From Alentia gelatinosa (Eukaryota; Annelida; Polychaeta; Phyllodocida; Polynoidae), in contig OX465584.1 of NCBI GenBank assembly GCA_950022655.1, positions 6,147,694 through 6,211,693 on the forward strand: a DNA stretch of 64,000 bases, written 5' to 3'. Under the pieces are notes generated by a model that worked only from the letters and a program-made list of their open reading frames with translations, was not told the origin of the DNA and made no database searches. How positions within the stretch are numbered: position 1 is the stretch's first letter; each line of letters begins with the position of its first letter. Positions 1 to 8,850 of this stretch are shown in pieces. Both the position numbers and the translations under genes were made by a program.

Positions 1-330
1 CAAGTTCTGTGACTTGTGCAAGCATGGTTGGACGTTATATATTTACTATATAATCGAAATTAAAAAAAAAAATCATTAATTTCATTTGGCCTAGCAATCA
101 ATATTTTAATAAACGTGTATGGGAAGGTAGTCCGTATTTTTCTGTGTACGGACCAGTGGTCCGTACAGTATTTATACGTTATATGACGAAACGGTGCGTA
201 TTTACCGTATATACGGCATGGGTATATAGTAATGTGGTATACTTCACTCATTTGATTATAGAATAAGTCAATGGATCTGGCTTAAATTAATAATTGTAAG
301 TATTTGAAAATCACCACAGTGTATTATAGG
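1..330. other. AT-rich stretch, no gene seen
   Basis: No coding signal is visible. Positions 146-166 form a perfect inverted repeat with 9-base arms (GTACGGACC) around a 3-base loop. Around 218-236 the text GCATGGGTATATAGTAA resembles GCATGGGTATATAATAA near 36541-36557, so this may be the end of a degraded foldback element of the kind seen elsewhere in the window. Confidence 0.5.
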
Positions 331-393
331 TAAGGCATTGTCCTGTGTAGCACAGTAATGCCTTGAGGCATTGTCTTGCCATAAAAGGGTTAA
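331..393. mobile_element. MITE family S fragment
   Basis: The segment carries the GCCTTGAGGCATTGTC core and ends in AAAGGGTTAA. Both features occur in the more complete S copies at 15993-16988 and 62177-62410. Only one terminus remains, so this is a truncated copy. Confidence 0.5.
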
Positions 394-735
394 AAACCAA
401 CCCCAGGCCATTCACCCTGGGCCCTATACACACTAAAAATAACTAATGGGTCGCTTATGCAGAGACAAAGCCTAATTAGGCTTGGGAGACAGAGGCTCAC
501 CCAGAGTGCACCGCGGTACTTCAGGCCGCGTTCCTGGCGCCAACTGATGGCGCTTAAATGACGGAATATCACCGGCTACAAACGGAACGGCAGTCGATTC
601 TATTTGCGATGAGATCGGGTGTAATCCTTTTAAGTGTAGCAAGGTGGCACCGCGAACAGTTTGCTGCGATTGCTTGGCCCCGTTGCCCTGGTTACGCAGG
701 GTGGGGTGGGGGTAGCTAAGCAACCTTGTGTTGCG
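394..735. other. GC-richer unassigned stretch
   Basis: The stretch is richer in G+C than its surroundings and has short dyads (CCTAATTAGG, and GGCGCC/GATGGCGC near 537-555). Short open frames occur on the minus strand, but none shows a recognisable domain. No copy elsewhere in the window was noticed. Confidence 0.4.
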
Positions 736-1164
736 TTAAGGGTGGCGGCCACCAACCACGACAAGGATACAACAAGCACAGACAAGGAAGTTCCAATCGG
801 TGCTTGTTGCAGCCTTGTCTTAAGTAGGGGGGCTTTATGACAGCGTTGTCTGGGTGTGTCGGGAAGTGCACGCTCCACCAAAATCTTTAATCGTAGACCT
901 CTGTGACACACTCCCGACATGCCATGACACTCTGTGACAAAGGTCCAGTTGTGGGAAAGATCGAACATGTTCGATATTGTCGTATCCTTGTCGGAAGGTC
1001 TCCTGACAAGCTTCCAGTGTGGCCTTGTTGTAGCCTTGTCATAGACTCTTGTTGGGAGCTGGGGTCCACCAACCACGACAAGGCCTCCAATCGTAGGCCA
1101 ATTGTGGACCTTCTCGGGAAGCCATTGTCATAGTCTTGTCTTGGTTGGTGGACGCCCCCCTTAA
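736..1164. mobile_element. MITE family C copy 1
   Basis: The left end TTAAGGGTGGCGGCCACCAA and the right end GGTTGGTGGACGCCCCCCTT are inverted repeats of each other. The interior repeats ACGACAAGG-type motifs in both orientations and has a central palindrome TCGAACATGTTCGA near 960-973, followed by ATTGTCGTA. A second copy lies at 12662-13075. Flanking TTA suggests a 3-base target duplication as in PIF/Harbinger-derived MITEs; that assignment is inferred. The 76-codon and 148-codon frames across it are repeat artefacts. Confidence 0.8.
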
Positions 1165-1195
1165 AGGGGGGTATCCACCTACTACGATTTGGGCA
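1164..1195. mobile_element. MITE family A terminal fragment
   Basis: The text GTATCCACCTACTACGATTT directly after the end of C copy 1 matches the terminal inverted repeat of family A (GGCGTCCACCTACTACGAT). The remainder of an A element is missing. Confidence 0.5.
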
Positions 1196-1351
1196 TCGTG
1201 AGCGTATCGGAGAGGTTCCTGATGATGAATTACATCGCGTTTGGAAGAAAGGTTATCTCGTATATGTAGTAATGAATCAAGTTTCCCCGAGGTACTCTAC
1301 GATAGATACCAATGCACTACGATGAAAAAGATCCATCATAGACCTCGTATC

Positions 1352-1672
1352 TATTTGCCGCCGAAAACGGCAGGGATGTTTTTGAGACTCCCTAAAGGTC
1401 TGTCGGTGGTGTAACTGACTGTATATCAGTATCAATTTGTTAGGGAGGGTGCAGTGTGTGCGCTGTCTCGTCTGTATTTTCACCGAGATTTCTGTGAGGA
1501 AATTTGTCCGTGGTGTCCTTGTTACATTGATAGAATTCGCGGTAAAATAATCGGTAAAATCCTCTGCAGTTCTTCTTCCCATTCACCGATCTGGCGTCAG
1601 TGTTACCGAAAAATCGATCGGTGGTTCCTGACTGGAATTCGGTTGAGAATAATCGGCCAATGGAAACGGGCT
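1352..1672. mobile_element. MITE family E-like copy
   Basis: The copy starts near GCCGCCGAAAACGGCAGGG and ends with AATCGGCCAATGGAAACGGG. The interior phrases GGTCTGTCGGTGGTG and CGGTGGTTCCTGACTG recur in the E copies at 1708-1942, 4776-5585, 27457-27612 and 31033-31230. Termini are partly degraded. Confidence 0.6.
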
Positions 1673-1707
1673 GATAGGTATTCTGCAATTTCCAAACATG
1701 TGGACTA

Positions 1708-1942
1708 AAAGCCTGTTTCCATTGGTCTACAAAACGGCGGGGATTTTGGGAGAGCTTCTAAAAGTATGTAGTTGGTGCCGCCGACTGTACGTCGATATCA
1801 ATCTGCAGTGAATACACTTTCCACTGTATTGTCCTGGTAGTCCGTCGCCTGGAGTCACCTGGCGTTGGTGTCCCCCAAAAAATCTCTCGGTGGTGCCTGA
1901 CTGCAGATCGGTGCCGAATAGTCGGACAAGGAAACGGTCTTT
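1708..1942. mobile_element. MITE family E-like copy
   Basis: The left end AAGCCTGTTTCCATTGGTCT and the right end GTCGGACAAGGAAACGGTCT are imperfect inverted repeats. The interior holds GTCGCCTGGAGTCACC and CGGTGGTGCCTGACTG motifs typical of this family. It follows the preceding E-like copy after about 35 bases. Confidence 0.65.
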
Positions 1943-2690
1943 ATCGGAGACAATCATAGAGCATCGGTATCCTTTCGTAGGATTCTCTGATGCAGAAATA
2001 TTAGTAGACCATGGTGCCTGTGATATAGCAGTAGGTCTACCACTCGAACCCAATGCTCTTTACCACTAAGTTCACTCCCCAACCGCCAGAGATCCCGCAA
2101 CACCACAGCTGAAACAGATTTTCCTATCATTGTGCTAACCACGGCTAGAATGTCGCAGCCAGGAGAATTTATCAACCCAAGCCAGGAAAACTTATCAACC
2201 CAAAGAAATTGGGGGTTTCCATGCTAGTTTTTGATTTAGAGCTCAACATTATGACAATTTCATTATAGAATATATAGAAATTATAAACATTTGTTTTTTA
2301 CATGGTAAAACCCATGTCAGTCTCCTCATACTTTCACAGAATATTTTAGGTGTATAGTACTACACCGTTCTTTTTTTGAAAGATTTGAAGAAAACCAAAT
2401 TTTTCAGTACATTTCCTATGTAAATCAAGCAAATGTGAATTAGCCTATAATACCGATTAGAATTGAATAAATTGGACAAAACATTAAATCTACTCATTTC
2501 CAATAAATGGTAAATGATAATTAACAATATTTGAAAATCACCAGGAGGCGCCTGCGTGAATTGTCCGATATGCCTTAAAGTAATCACAATCTGCAAGGCC
2601 TTTCTATAAAGAGGAAGATACAGCAGTGTCTTCGGCCAGACTGAAGTACGGTTCTAATTTCAGTCTCGTATCTGGTCTCCTCATTACGCC
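1943..2690. other. No gene seen
   Basis: This is AT-rich DNA with short open frames only. A small direct repeat (AACCCAAGCCAGGAAAACTT / TATCAACCCAAAG) lies near 2170-2200. Nothing is recognised as coding or RNA. Confidence 0.45.
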
Positions 2691-2696
2691 CAGAAC

Positions 2697-2738
2697 CATG
2701 GCGGCCATTTTGTTCAGGACGCCTATAGAGTCACGTGA
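2697..2738. promoter_or_regulatory. YY1-like site and E-box
   Basis: CCATGGCGGCCATTTTG at 2697-2713 contains the YY1 core (GCGGCCATTTTG). TCACGTGA at 2731-2738 is a palindromic E-box of the USF/MITF type. Together they resemble a TATA-less promoter core, but no recognisable first exon follows on either strand. Confidence 0.3.
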
Positions 2739-2982
2739 TCACTAGATTGGACACATTTAGCCCAGACAATGGTTTATTTGTTTTCGCACCGAGGTAGAAC
2801 CGACTGCTGCAATTAACAAAGGCCCTTGTTGTAATGTATTTAGCTGAACGATGCAGGCAACAGTCTCTCTGTTCTACTTGTGTCTGACAGCTTCCAGATT
2901 TTAATAGAAGGAAACTGGGGCCTGTTGAATAATTTATGTTCGTAGATGAAAACCCTTTTCTATATGCCAACAAGACCTAGGG

Positions 2983-3267
2983 TAAGGCCCAGCGTCCACC
3001 TACTACGATATGGCTCCGATATGGTCTACGATGCACCTCCAGATAGAAAATCAAAATCGCGTTGGAAGGTCACCTAATATCGGGGTAGTTGATCATGTTT
3101 CTGCGATTAGACACCAATAAAAAACCCATACAATGCGTGGTGGATTGACATGTCTAGACATATGTCTCCGATTTTGCACCTTCCCGATATGTCTCCGATA
3201 TTTGCTTTTTGTATCGGTGCCATATCGGTAGGTCTAAATTTCCATCGTAGAAGGTGGACGCCAGGCA
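2983..3267. mobile_element. MITE family A copy 1
   Basis: The terminal inverted repeats are TAAGGCCCAGCGTCCACCTA and TAGAAGGTGGACGCCAGGCA. Internal marks are CTACGATGCACCTCC, a GACATGTCTAGACATATGTC palindrome, and TTTTTGTATCGGTGCCATAT. At about 285 bp it is close to full length for the family. Other copies are at 8027-8306, 12531-12639 (partial), 33669-33908, 58358-58643 and 61186-61473. The GGCC start and flanking TAA/TTA fit a PIF/Harbinger-type MITE. Confidence 0.85.
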
Positions 3268-3383
3268 TGACACTTAGGGACAACCTTCTATCAGCTTGGA
3301 CTGTCTTGGCGAACAAGCTTGAATATTATTAAACAATAACCCTCTACGAGGTCCACCTGTATCTTGTACTTTTGTAGGCATAA

Positions 3384-4151
3384 GTTATTCAACATACCCC
3401 TGTTTTCGGGATATCTGGATGCTACGCTACATCGCCAGCTTACTATGGTCTTTATGAGGTAAATGGTGGATTCTATGCTACATCACAAGTATGCTACGTT
3501 TCTCATGAGGTAAACAGTCGATACTATGCTACATCGTTAGTACGCTACGTATCTTATGAGGTAAACAGTGGATACTATGCTATATCTTTAGTACGCTACG
3601 TATCTCATGAGGTAAACGGTGGATACTACACTACATCTTTAGTATGCTACGTATCTCATGAGGTAAACGGTGGAAACTACGCTACATCGTTAGTACGCTA
3701 CGTATCTCATGAGGTAAACAGTGGATACTACGCTACATTGTTAGTACGCTACGTTTCTCATGAGGTAAACAGTGGATACTACGCTACATCGTTATTATGC
3801 TACATATCTCATGAGGTAAACGGTGGATACTACGCTACATCGCTATTATGCTACATATCTCATGAGGTAAACGGTAGATACTATGCTACATCGTTATTAT
3901 GCTACATATCTCATGAGGTAAACGGTGGATACTACGCTACATCGTTAGTATGCTACATATCTCATGAGGTAAACAGTGGATACTACGCTACATCGTTATT
4001 ATGCTACGTATCTCATGAGGTAAACGGTAGATGCTACGCTACATCGTTATTATGCTACATATCTCATGAGGTAAACGGTAGATACTACGCTACATCGTTA
4101 TTATGCTACATATCTCATGAGGTAAACGGTGGATACTACGCTACGCTGTGA
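3384..4151 (+). repeat. 51-bp minisatellite, open in one frame
   Basis: About 14 copies of a 51-bp unit run from roughly 3420 to 4146. Because 51 is a multiple of three, one forward frame stays open for 255 codons, from after the TAA at 3381 to the TGA at 4149. It would encode a 17-residue repeat close to YISHEVNGGYYATSLLC. That frame has no ATG; the ATGs in the units are out of frame. Units differ mostly by transitions, many of them replacement changes (G/S, C/R, V/L). I read it as non-coding satellite DNA, with a small chance that it is an exon of a Tyr-rich repeat protein. Confidence 0.85.
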
Positions 4152-4272
4152 AAACCCTGAAATATATTCTTTTCCCTGGTTAAAAGTGACTCTGAATATG
4201 AAATAGATCGAGACCAATCTTCTAGGTATAGCACAGTGTACCATAGTGGACCAGACCATCGGAAACCGTATC
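4152..4272. other. Short spacer
   Basis: No feature is visible between the minisatellite and the following foldback-like fragment. Confidence 0.4.
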
Positions 4273-4500
4273 CTTTTTATGGCAGCTTCATAGCGTAGTG
4301 CCCTTCATTATCCATCAAATACAAAATTTTCATGGCCACAAAGCACACATATGGATAAATAGTGCCTAAATTTGCACCTAGCGGATGAACGACAAAGTGT
4401 ATATTGATATGAAAGGTGGATGATAAATGCAATATTGTCCTACATACTAATCGTATGATGAACTCATTGTCCAGAAAAGTCATGAACTTTCATATGAGTG
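4273..4500. mobile_element. Foldback family I fragment
   Basis: GGTGGATGATAAATGCAA near 4404-4421 is shared with 26919-26936 and, with small changes, 38015-38032. In those copies it directly precedes a copy-specific hairpin. Upstream text resembling ATTATCCATCAAATACAAA matches the module of the 26.7-kb copy. No strong hairpin arm survives on the right. Confidence 0.45.
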
Positions 4501-4775
4501 TTTATATGACATGAGTTATCTTCACAGAATGATATCACAAAGCGGAGCTGAGAGATATCTGTAGCAGAAGAAAATAAATACCATATAAAGAATCATGTGA
4601 AATTGAGTGATGTTTAGATTTTATCCTACAATTGATGTCACCTGTTTTTAACTTCATATATATCACCCGTGGCATATAATTATTCTATGTCATAACCGTG
4701 GCATAGTGTCGCATCATGATAAGTCTTCGGAGATTTATATGAGGGGTAGGATACAAATAAATCTACTATGGTGTA
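4501..4775. other. No gene; F/G module end
   Basis: AT-rich sequence. GAGGGGTAGGATAC at 4740-4753 matches the inverted terminal motif of the F/G modules (GGGGTAGGATAAA), so a degraded copy probably ends there. Confidence 0.4.
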
Positions 4776-5585
4776 AAGTGATTTTCCATTGGCCATCGAA
4801 AACGGCATTAATTATCTGATTTCTCCTGAAAATCTGTCGGTGATGTCACCGACTGCACGTCGGTATCAGTTAGTCGGTGAGGGTTCAGTCGATGCCTATT
4901 TTCTCCCGTATTTTACAGATGCCTACCGATTTAATGTTTAGGCTGAAATCTCGAGTCTCACCTATGAATTCAAAGCATTTGCATCGTGCATGTGGGTCGT
5001 TGACTAAGTCAGTCGGTGGTGGCCTTATTGCATAAATTTCGCCTTGTTAATCGTTGACCATTCTGTACACTCCTCACCCAACTGCTAATCTTTATTTAGA
5101 ATGAAATATTTGTACAAATCTTGCTACCTTGCTATTATACCAAACCAACAAAGAAAAGGAAAGTATGAATCTAAGAAACTGGAAGTACTTTAAAAAAAAA
5201 AAAAAATTATTTAGCTTAACAACATCTGATACAATCAGTTCTTCCTGTTGCAAAAGGCTCTTACAAACAACTTTTGAGTAATCAGGTTACAGTCGACTCA
5301 CTAAGTAAGTTTAGTTATATACAAGTGATTACATACAGGGATGAGATGATTAATGGTATGGAAGATGAAATGAATTTCTCACAAAACAGATTATAGAACA
5401 TAACATAGACTATTACATTGAAACCAATCATTGACTGAGTACGTTTTCCAGTATAGATAGATGTTTTTAAAAAAAAATTCCAAAGGCCAGGCTGTTTCCA
5501 TTCACTGATGGTATGCACAAAACGATCTATTTGATGGTGGTTCCCGATTGCAGTGGCGAATAATCGGCCAATGGAAAATGGCCTT
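4776..5585. mobile_element. Long family E element
   Basis: The left end ATTTTCCATTGGCCATCGAA and the right end TCGGCCAATGGAAAATGGCC are clear inverted repeats. Internal marks CTGTCGGTGATGTCACCGAC and GGTGGTTCCCGATTG place it in family E. At about 810 bp it is far longer than the 200-bp E copies. The extra interior is AT-rich and includes an A-run at 5191-5205 and a 67-codon minus frame without a known domain. It may be a longer precursor or an E copy with a later insertion. Confidence 0.65.
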
Positions 5586-5917
5586 CCGAGTATAATGAAC
5601 CAAACTAAAGCAATAATAAGAGAGAAAAAATAGTTTTAATCATTTAATAGGATAAAGCAACTAGGAGACGTATTTGATTAAGTAAATCTTTACAGATGCC
5701 AATCTAAACCATCTTAACATGCTCCCAGAGCTAGAATTCCTGCAAATCTGTAGCACAGGGGACGTACGGGCAAGCTTTAATGGGAATTAGGCTGCGCTGG
5801 AATCTTCTCAAGATGAGGAAAAAGTGGAGCTTAAATTGTTCAATTACTTAGAAACAAGCACCTACAAAAAGCCCGAATCAATCTTAATGCCCAAAGTAAT
5901 TGATACAAATAGGGGGT
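5586..5917. other. No gene seen
   Basis: Unassigned sequence with no recognisable repeat or coding signal. Confidence 0.4.
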
Positions 5918-5946
5918 GCTCCACTCGGTCTATCGGTTAGAGCAGA
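5918..5946 (+). other. tRNA A-box-like remnant
   Basis: TCGGTCTATCGGTTAGAGCA resembles the D-arm and A-box of a eukaryotic tRNA (consensus near TAGCTCAGTCGGTTAGAGCA). No matching B-box or acceptor stem follows, so this is at most a degraded tRNA-derived SINE head, or chance. Confidence 0.25.
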
Positions 5947-6045
5947 ACCTCTGTTAATTACTCTGAATGAAGAAAGATGAAAAAACTAAATCTGGCAGCA
6001 GCGGATTGAGACCTGAGAGTCTCACCACGATTCGGCAGCTCAGGG

Positions 6046-6061
6046 TTTACACTAGACGATT
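6046..6061. mobile_element. Solo end of MITE family M
   Basis: TTTACACTAGACGATT is one terminal repeat of family M, which is seen as a complete pair at 9799-9889. The partner end was not found nearby. Confidence 0.35.
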
Positions 6062-6077
6062 ATTGGTTGAAGAACGA

Positions 6078-6211
6078 GGTGAGTATTTCTGACCAAAATA
6101 TCGAGGTACAGATGGAATTCAGTCATATATATATATACCTAAAAATCATTGAAAATGCCATTCTGCAACTCAATAAATAGTAGAATGAGTGGTCATGTGG
6201 TACAGAGGGAC
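6078..6211. mobile_element. Foldback family L copy
   Basis: The copy contains AGATGGAATTCAGTCA, then a TATATACCTAAAAATCATTG module start, ATGCCATTCTGCAACTCA, and GAGTGGTCATGTGGTACAGA. The same ordered marks occur at 18133-18287 and inverted at 56769-56978. The hairpin arm on the left is truncated here. Confidence 0.65.
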
Positions 6212-6227
6212 GTATGCCAATTCTTTC

Positions 6228-6440
6228 GTCACTTACTGTGGGCGAAACTTTTATTGTTCGCGGTCATTTTTTTTTGTTTTTGTACGGCCTGACGCCTTAT
6301 TATATACCTTAAGAAAATTAAAAACTCCATTTTAATGACTTGTAAAGTTACAGTCACAGCGGGCACGAACATTATTATTACTGCACCCCTAGCAGCGGGC
6401 AGTATTTAATAGACATTCGGACACAGGTATATAATAATAG
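6228..6440. mobile_element. Foldback family K copy 1
   Basis: The module 6297-6440 runs from TTATTATATACCTTAAG to ACAGGTATATAATAATAG and holds the CAGCGGGCACGAACATT and ACTGCACCCCTAGCAGCGGG motifs. Left of it lies part of a hairpin arm (GTGGGCGAAAC, and CCTGACGCC near 6287-6297). In copy 2 at 11535-11823 the full hairpin with the same CCTGACGCC tip is present. The arm has probably been partly deleted here. Confidence 0.7.
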
Positions 6441-6630
6441 AATATTTATGATCGTCCAAATGGCTCGACAATTATTCACAAGCCGCTTTGAAATAGTCAT
6501 CAGTATAAAATCGTCACCTGATCTCATATGATATTGTCGCTGAGGAACTCACTGTACTTTGAAGGATTTCAAAAACGTAAATCTGTGATGATTCAAAATA
6601 AAATGTCAAAGGTTATCAAAAATAATGCTG

Positions 6631-6985
6631 AAGAATGTCTCTGGACGGCTTGGAGCGGCTCGGTGCAGATCACGTGAGCTCGGACTACTTAGTACTATAG
6701 AGGAAACCTATGAATCTTTAGGTTCAGAGCTCGTATTCCATCGAGTATGAATTGCGTAGTAATTCAGAAGGCGAAGCCACATAAATCATTACGTGATTCA
6801 AATGAGATCAGATCGAGCTCTAACCATAAACTTGAATAGGTTTCTGATTTTATCTCAACCTTTACATTGACTAATGGGGTAACATTTGTGACATAACCCC
6901 CCAATTGAGTTGTTTTTTTTAAATACATTGAGTACAAGGTCCTAATGTTAAGTCTACAGGGACAAATACCAGGTGTGAGATAAGG
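6631..6985. mobile_element. Foldback family J copy 1
   Basis: The copy begins AAGAATGTCTCTGGACGGCT and includes a hairpin around 6730-6820 with tip AAGGCGAAGCCACATA. It ends in a module from TTATCTCAACCTTTAC to CAGGTGTGAGATAA. The same order of parts recurs at 7315-7702, so the pair forms a direct repeat on either side of family F copy 1. The internal line AATGTTAAGTCTACAGGGAC is the J signature. Confidence 0.75.
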
Positions 6986-6988
6986 CTA

Positions 6989-7278
6989 TTTATCCTACCC
7001 CTCATATAAAATCCCAAAGGCTTAACATTGAGTTTTGTATGCCATGCTGACTGGCATACAGAGTTTTATATGCCACTAGTGGCATACAGAATTGTTATCA
7101 CGTAATATTCCAAAATCAAGGAAATGGTGTAGGATAAAAATCAAAACCTGATTCATTTTATTCGTGGCCACCGCATGCCACTCCTGGAGTTTTGGCTCTG
7201 GACTTCAGTCGGCTTCGCCTCATGGAGTCACTCCAGTCGTGGCATACGATGGCCATGATTAAAACTCATCCAGTTTTA
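6989..7278. mobile_element. Foldback family F copy 1
   Basis: A module (6991-7137) is bounded by TATCCTACCCC and GTGTAGGATA and contains AAAGGCTTAACATTGAG. Next is a hairpin (about 7140-7278) with arms near GTGGCCACCGCATGCCACTC and GAGTCACTCCAGTCGTGGCA. The tip is CAGTCGGCTTCGCCTCATG. The other copy, in opposite orientation, is at 46086-46383. Confidence 0.8.
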
Positions 7279-7314
7279 TTGGCTCAAAATAGCTTAGCAG
7301 AGCTTGGTAGCACT

Positions 7315-7702
7315 AAGAATGTCTCGGGACGGCTTGGAGCTGCTCGGTGCAGCTCATGTGAGCTCGGACTACTTGGTACAGCTCAGAACCGCTGGTGACC
7401 TCAGCTCGGAACTACTATAGAGGAAACCTATGAAAGGTTAGGGTCAGAGCTCGTATCCCATCGAGTTTGAATGGCATAATAATTCACAAGGCGAAGCCAC
7501 ATAAATTATCATGCGATTCAAAGGAGATCAGATTAAGCTCTAACCCTAAACTTGAATAGCTTTCTGGATTAATCTCACCCTTCACATCGACAAATGGGAC
7601 ATAATCCCCCAATTGAGTATTTTTCTCTAAATACTCAATGGGCGTTGGATACGAGTTCCCAAAGTTAAGTCTATGGAGACAAAATACCAAGGGTGAGATT
7701 AA
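7315..7702. mobile_element. Foldback family J copy 2
   Basis: This is a direct repeat of the 6631-6985 copy. It starts AAGAATGTCTCGGGACGGCT, has hairpin tip CAAGGCGAAGCCACATA near 7486-7502, then a module from TAATCTCACCCTTCAC to CCAAGGGTGAGATTA. It carries an extra stretch near 7372-7407 absent from copy 1. The minus-strand 68-codon frame here is a by-product. Confidence 0.75.
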
Positions 7703-7938
7703 GCTGGTGACGGGTCGGATATACTCGTCTGATCCCAGAGATGATTTGTGAAGTCGGCCATTGACTCTGCAGGCTAATCCGAGGTGACGTCGGCCTAAGT
7801 AAGCCTAATGTAATGGCCGCCTAATGGGCCTTTATCGTCCGCTGCCTGAAGCATTAAGTAATTGTTGTGAGGGTCTCCGGCAAGAATAGAAGGGGAGGAG
7901 TCAGTGTTGAGAATACACACAAACCTTCCTCGGGTGGA
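7703..7938. other. Unassigned
   Basis: No gene or known repeat is seen. Short dyads occur, such as GGCCTAAGTAAGCC and AATGGCCGCCTAATGG. Confidence 0.35.
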
Positions 7939-8410
7939 TACAGTAAAATCCCTCTTAAGGACTATCTGGACAACTGGTTAATAGATAGTTTGCTTGTAAC
8001 AGACAACTTTCCCTCTATTAGGCGTTTAGGCCTGGGGTCCACCTACTACGATAGAAATTTTGACCTACCGATTTGGCACCGATATAAAAAGCAAATATCG
8101 GAGACATATCGGGAAGGTGCAAAATCGTAGACAAATGTCTAGACATGCCAATCCACCAAGCATTGTATGGGATTTTTATCGGTGTCTAATCGCAGAAACG
8201 TGGTCAACTGCCCCGATATCAGGTGACCTTCTGGCGCGATTTTGATCGGAAGGTGCATCGTAGACCATATCGGAGCCATTTCGTAGTAGGTGGACGCCGG
8301 GCCTTATTCTAACCCTATGTCAAGGGACACCCCGCGTTAACCGTCAGTAAATTCAGTACAGAATGCCTCTCAACCCTGTGTAAGGGGGTAACTTTGGCGA
8401 GGCACCCCAT
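7939..8410. mobile_element. MITE family R copy 1, split by MITE A
   Basis: The left part (7939-8026) starts TACAGTAAAATCCCTCTTAA and the right part (8307-8410) holds GTCAAGGGACACCCCGCGTT and TACAGAATGCCTCTCAACCC. Both parts match, in order, the copy at 61528-61730. The 280-bp family A element at 8027-8306 sits between them. TACAGTAAAACC-type ends resemble pogo/Tc1-mariner derivatives (family knowledge; no transposase is present). Confidence 0.7.
8027..8306. mobile_element. MITE family A copy 2, nested in R
   Basis: The ends are TTAGGCCTGGGGTCCACCTA and AGTAGGTGGACGCCGGGCCT. Internal marks are CACCGATATAAAAAGC, GTCTAGACATGCCAATCCAC and GGTGCATCGTAGACC. Flanking TTA on both sides fits a 3-base target duplication. 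The overlapping 87- and 61-codon frames have no known domain. Confidence 0.85.
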
Positions 8411-8425
8411 CACATGTGACTACAC

Positions 8426-8850
8426 ATTATTAGTCCTACTTCCCCGAATATTATTAGGCCTTCTTCACAGAGCATTACAAGTTCTATTACCTGGAGCATT
8501 GATAGTCCTACTTCTTCTGTAAAATGAAATATCAGTTTGTAGTAGGGTGAAGGAAGACTTAATAATTATCCTACCCCTAATAAAAAACTCCATAGGCTTA
8601 ACATAGGATTTCTTTATGTCATGGATGTTTTTGTCACTACTTTCTAATGCTGAAAAAATGTGGAAACTGGGTAGGATGAAATTTAGACGCCACTCGGTTG
8701 AGTTTGAGTCTATTTATGTCACTCATTTTGTTGGTTTTTTAATTTTATTAATCCTACCTCACCAGGCAGTATTCGTCTTCTTGAAAGAGCATTAATTATC
8801 CTACTTCCCCTGGGCATTATTAGTTCTTCTTCTATAGTAATTTTAGTCCA
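8426..8850. repeat. Degenerate short tandem repeat, split by F element
   Basis: Phrases like GCATTATTAGTCCTACTTCC recur at 8426-8520 and again at 8752-8850, spaced about 30-40 bases apart. The two blocks flank the F/G-type module at 8567-8677, so an originally continuous degenerate array was probably split by that insertion. Confidence 0.5.
8567..8677. mobile_element. F/G-type module, short copy
   Basis: The copy starts TATCCTACCCCTAATAAAAA, contains CCATAGGCTTAACATAGG and ends GGGTAGGATG. Partial hairpin-like text (CGCCACTCGGTTGAG) follows at 8689-8703. It matches the module ends of F1, F2 and G2. Confidence 0.6.
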
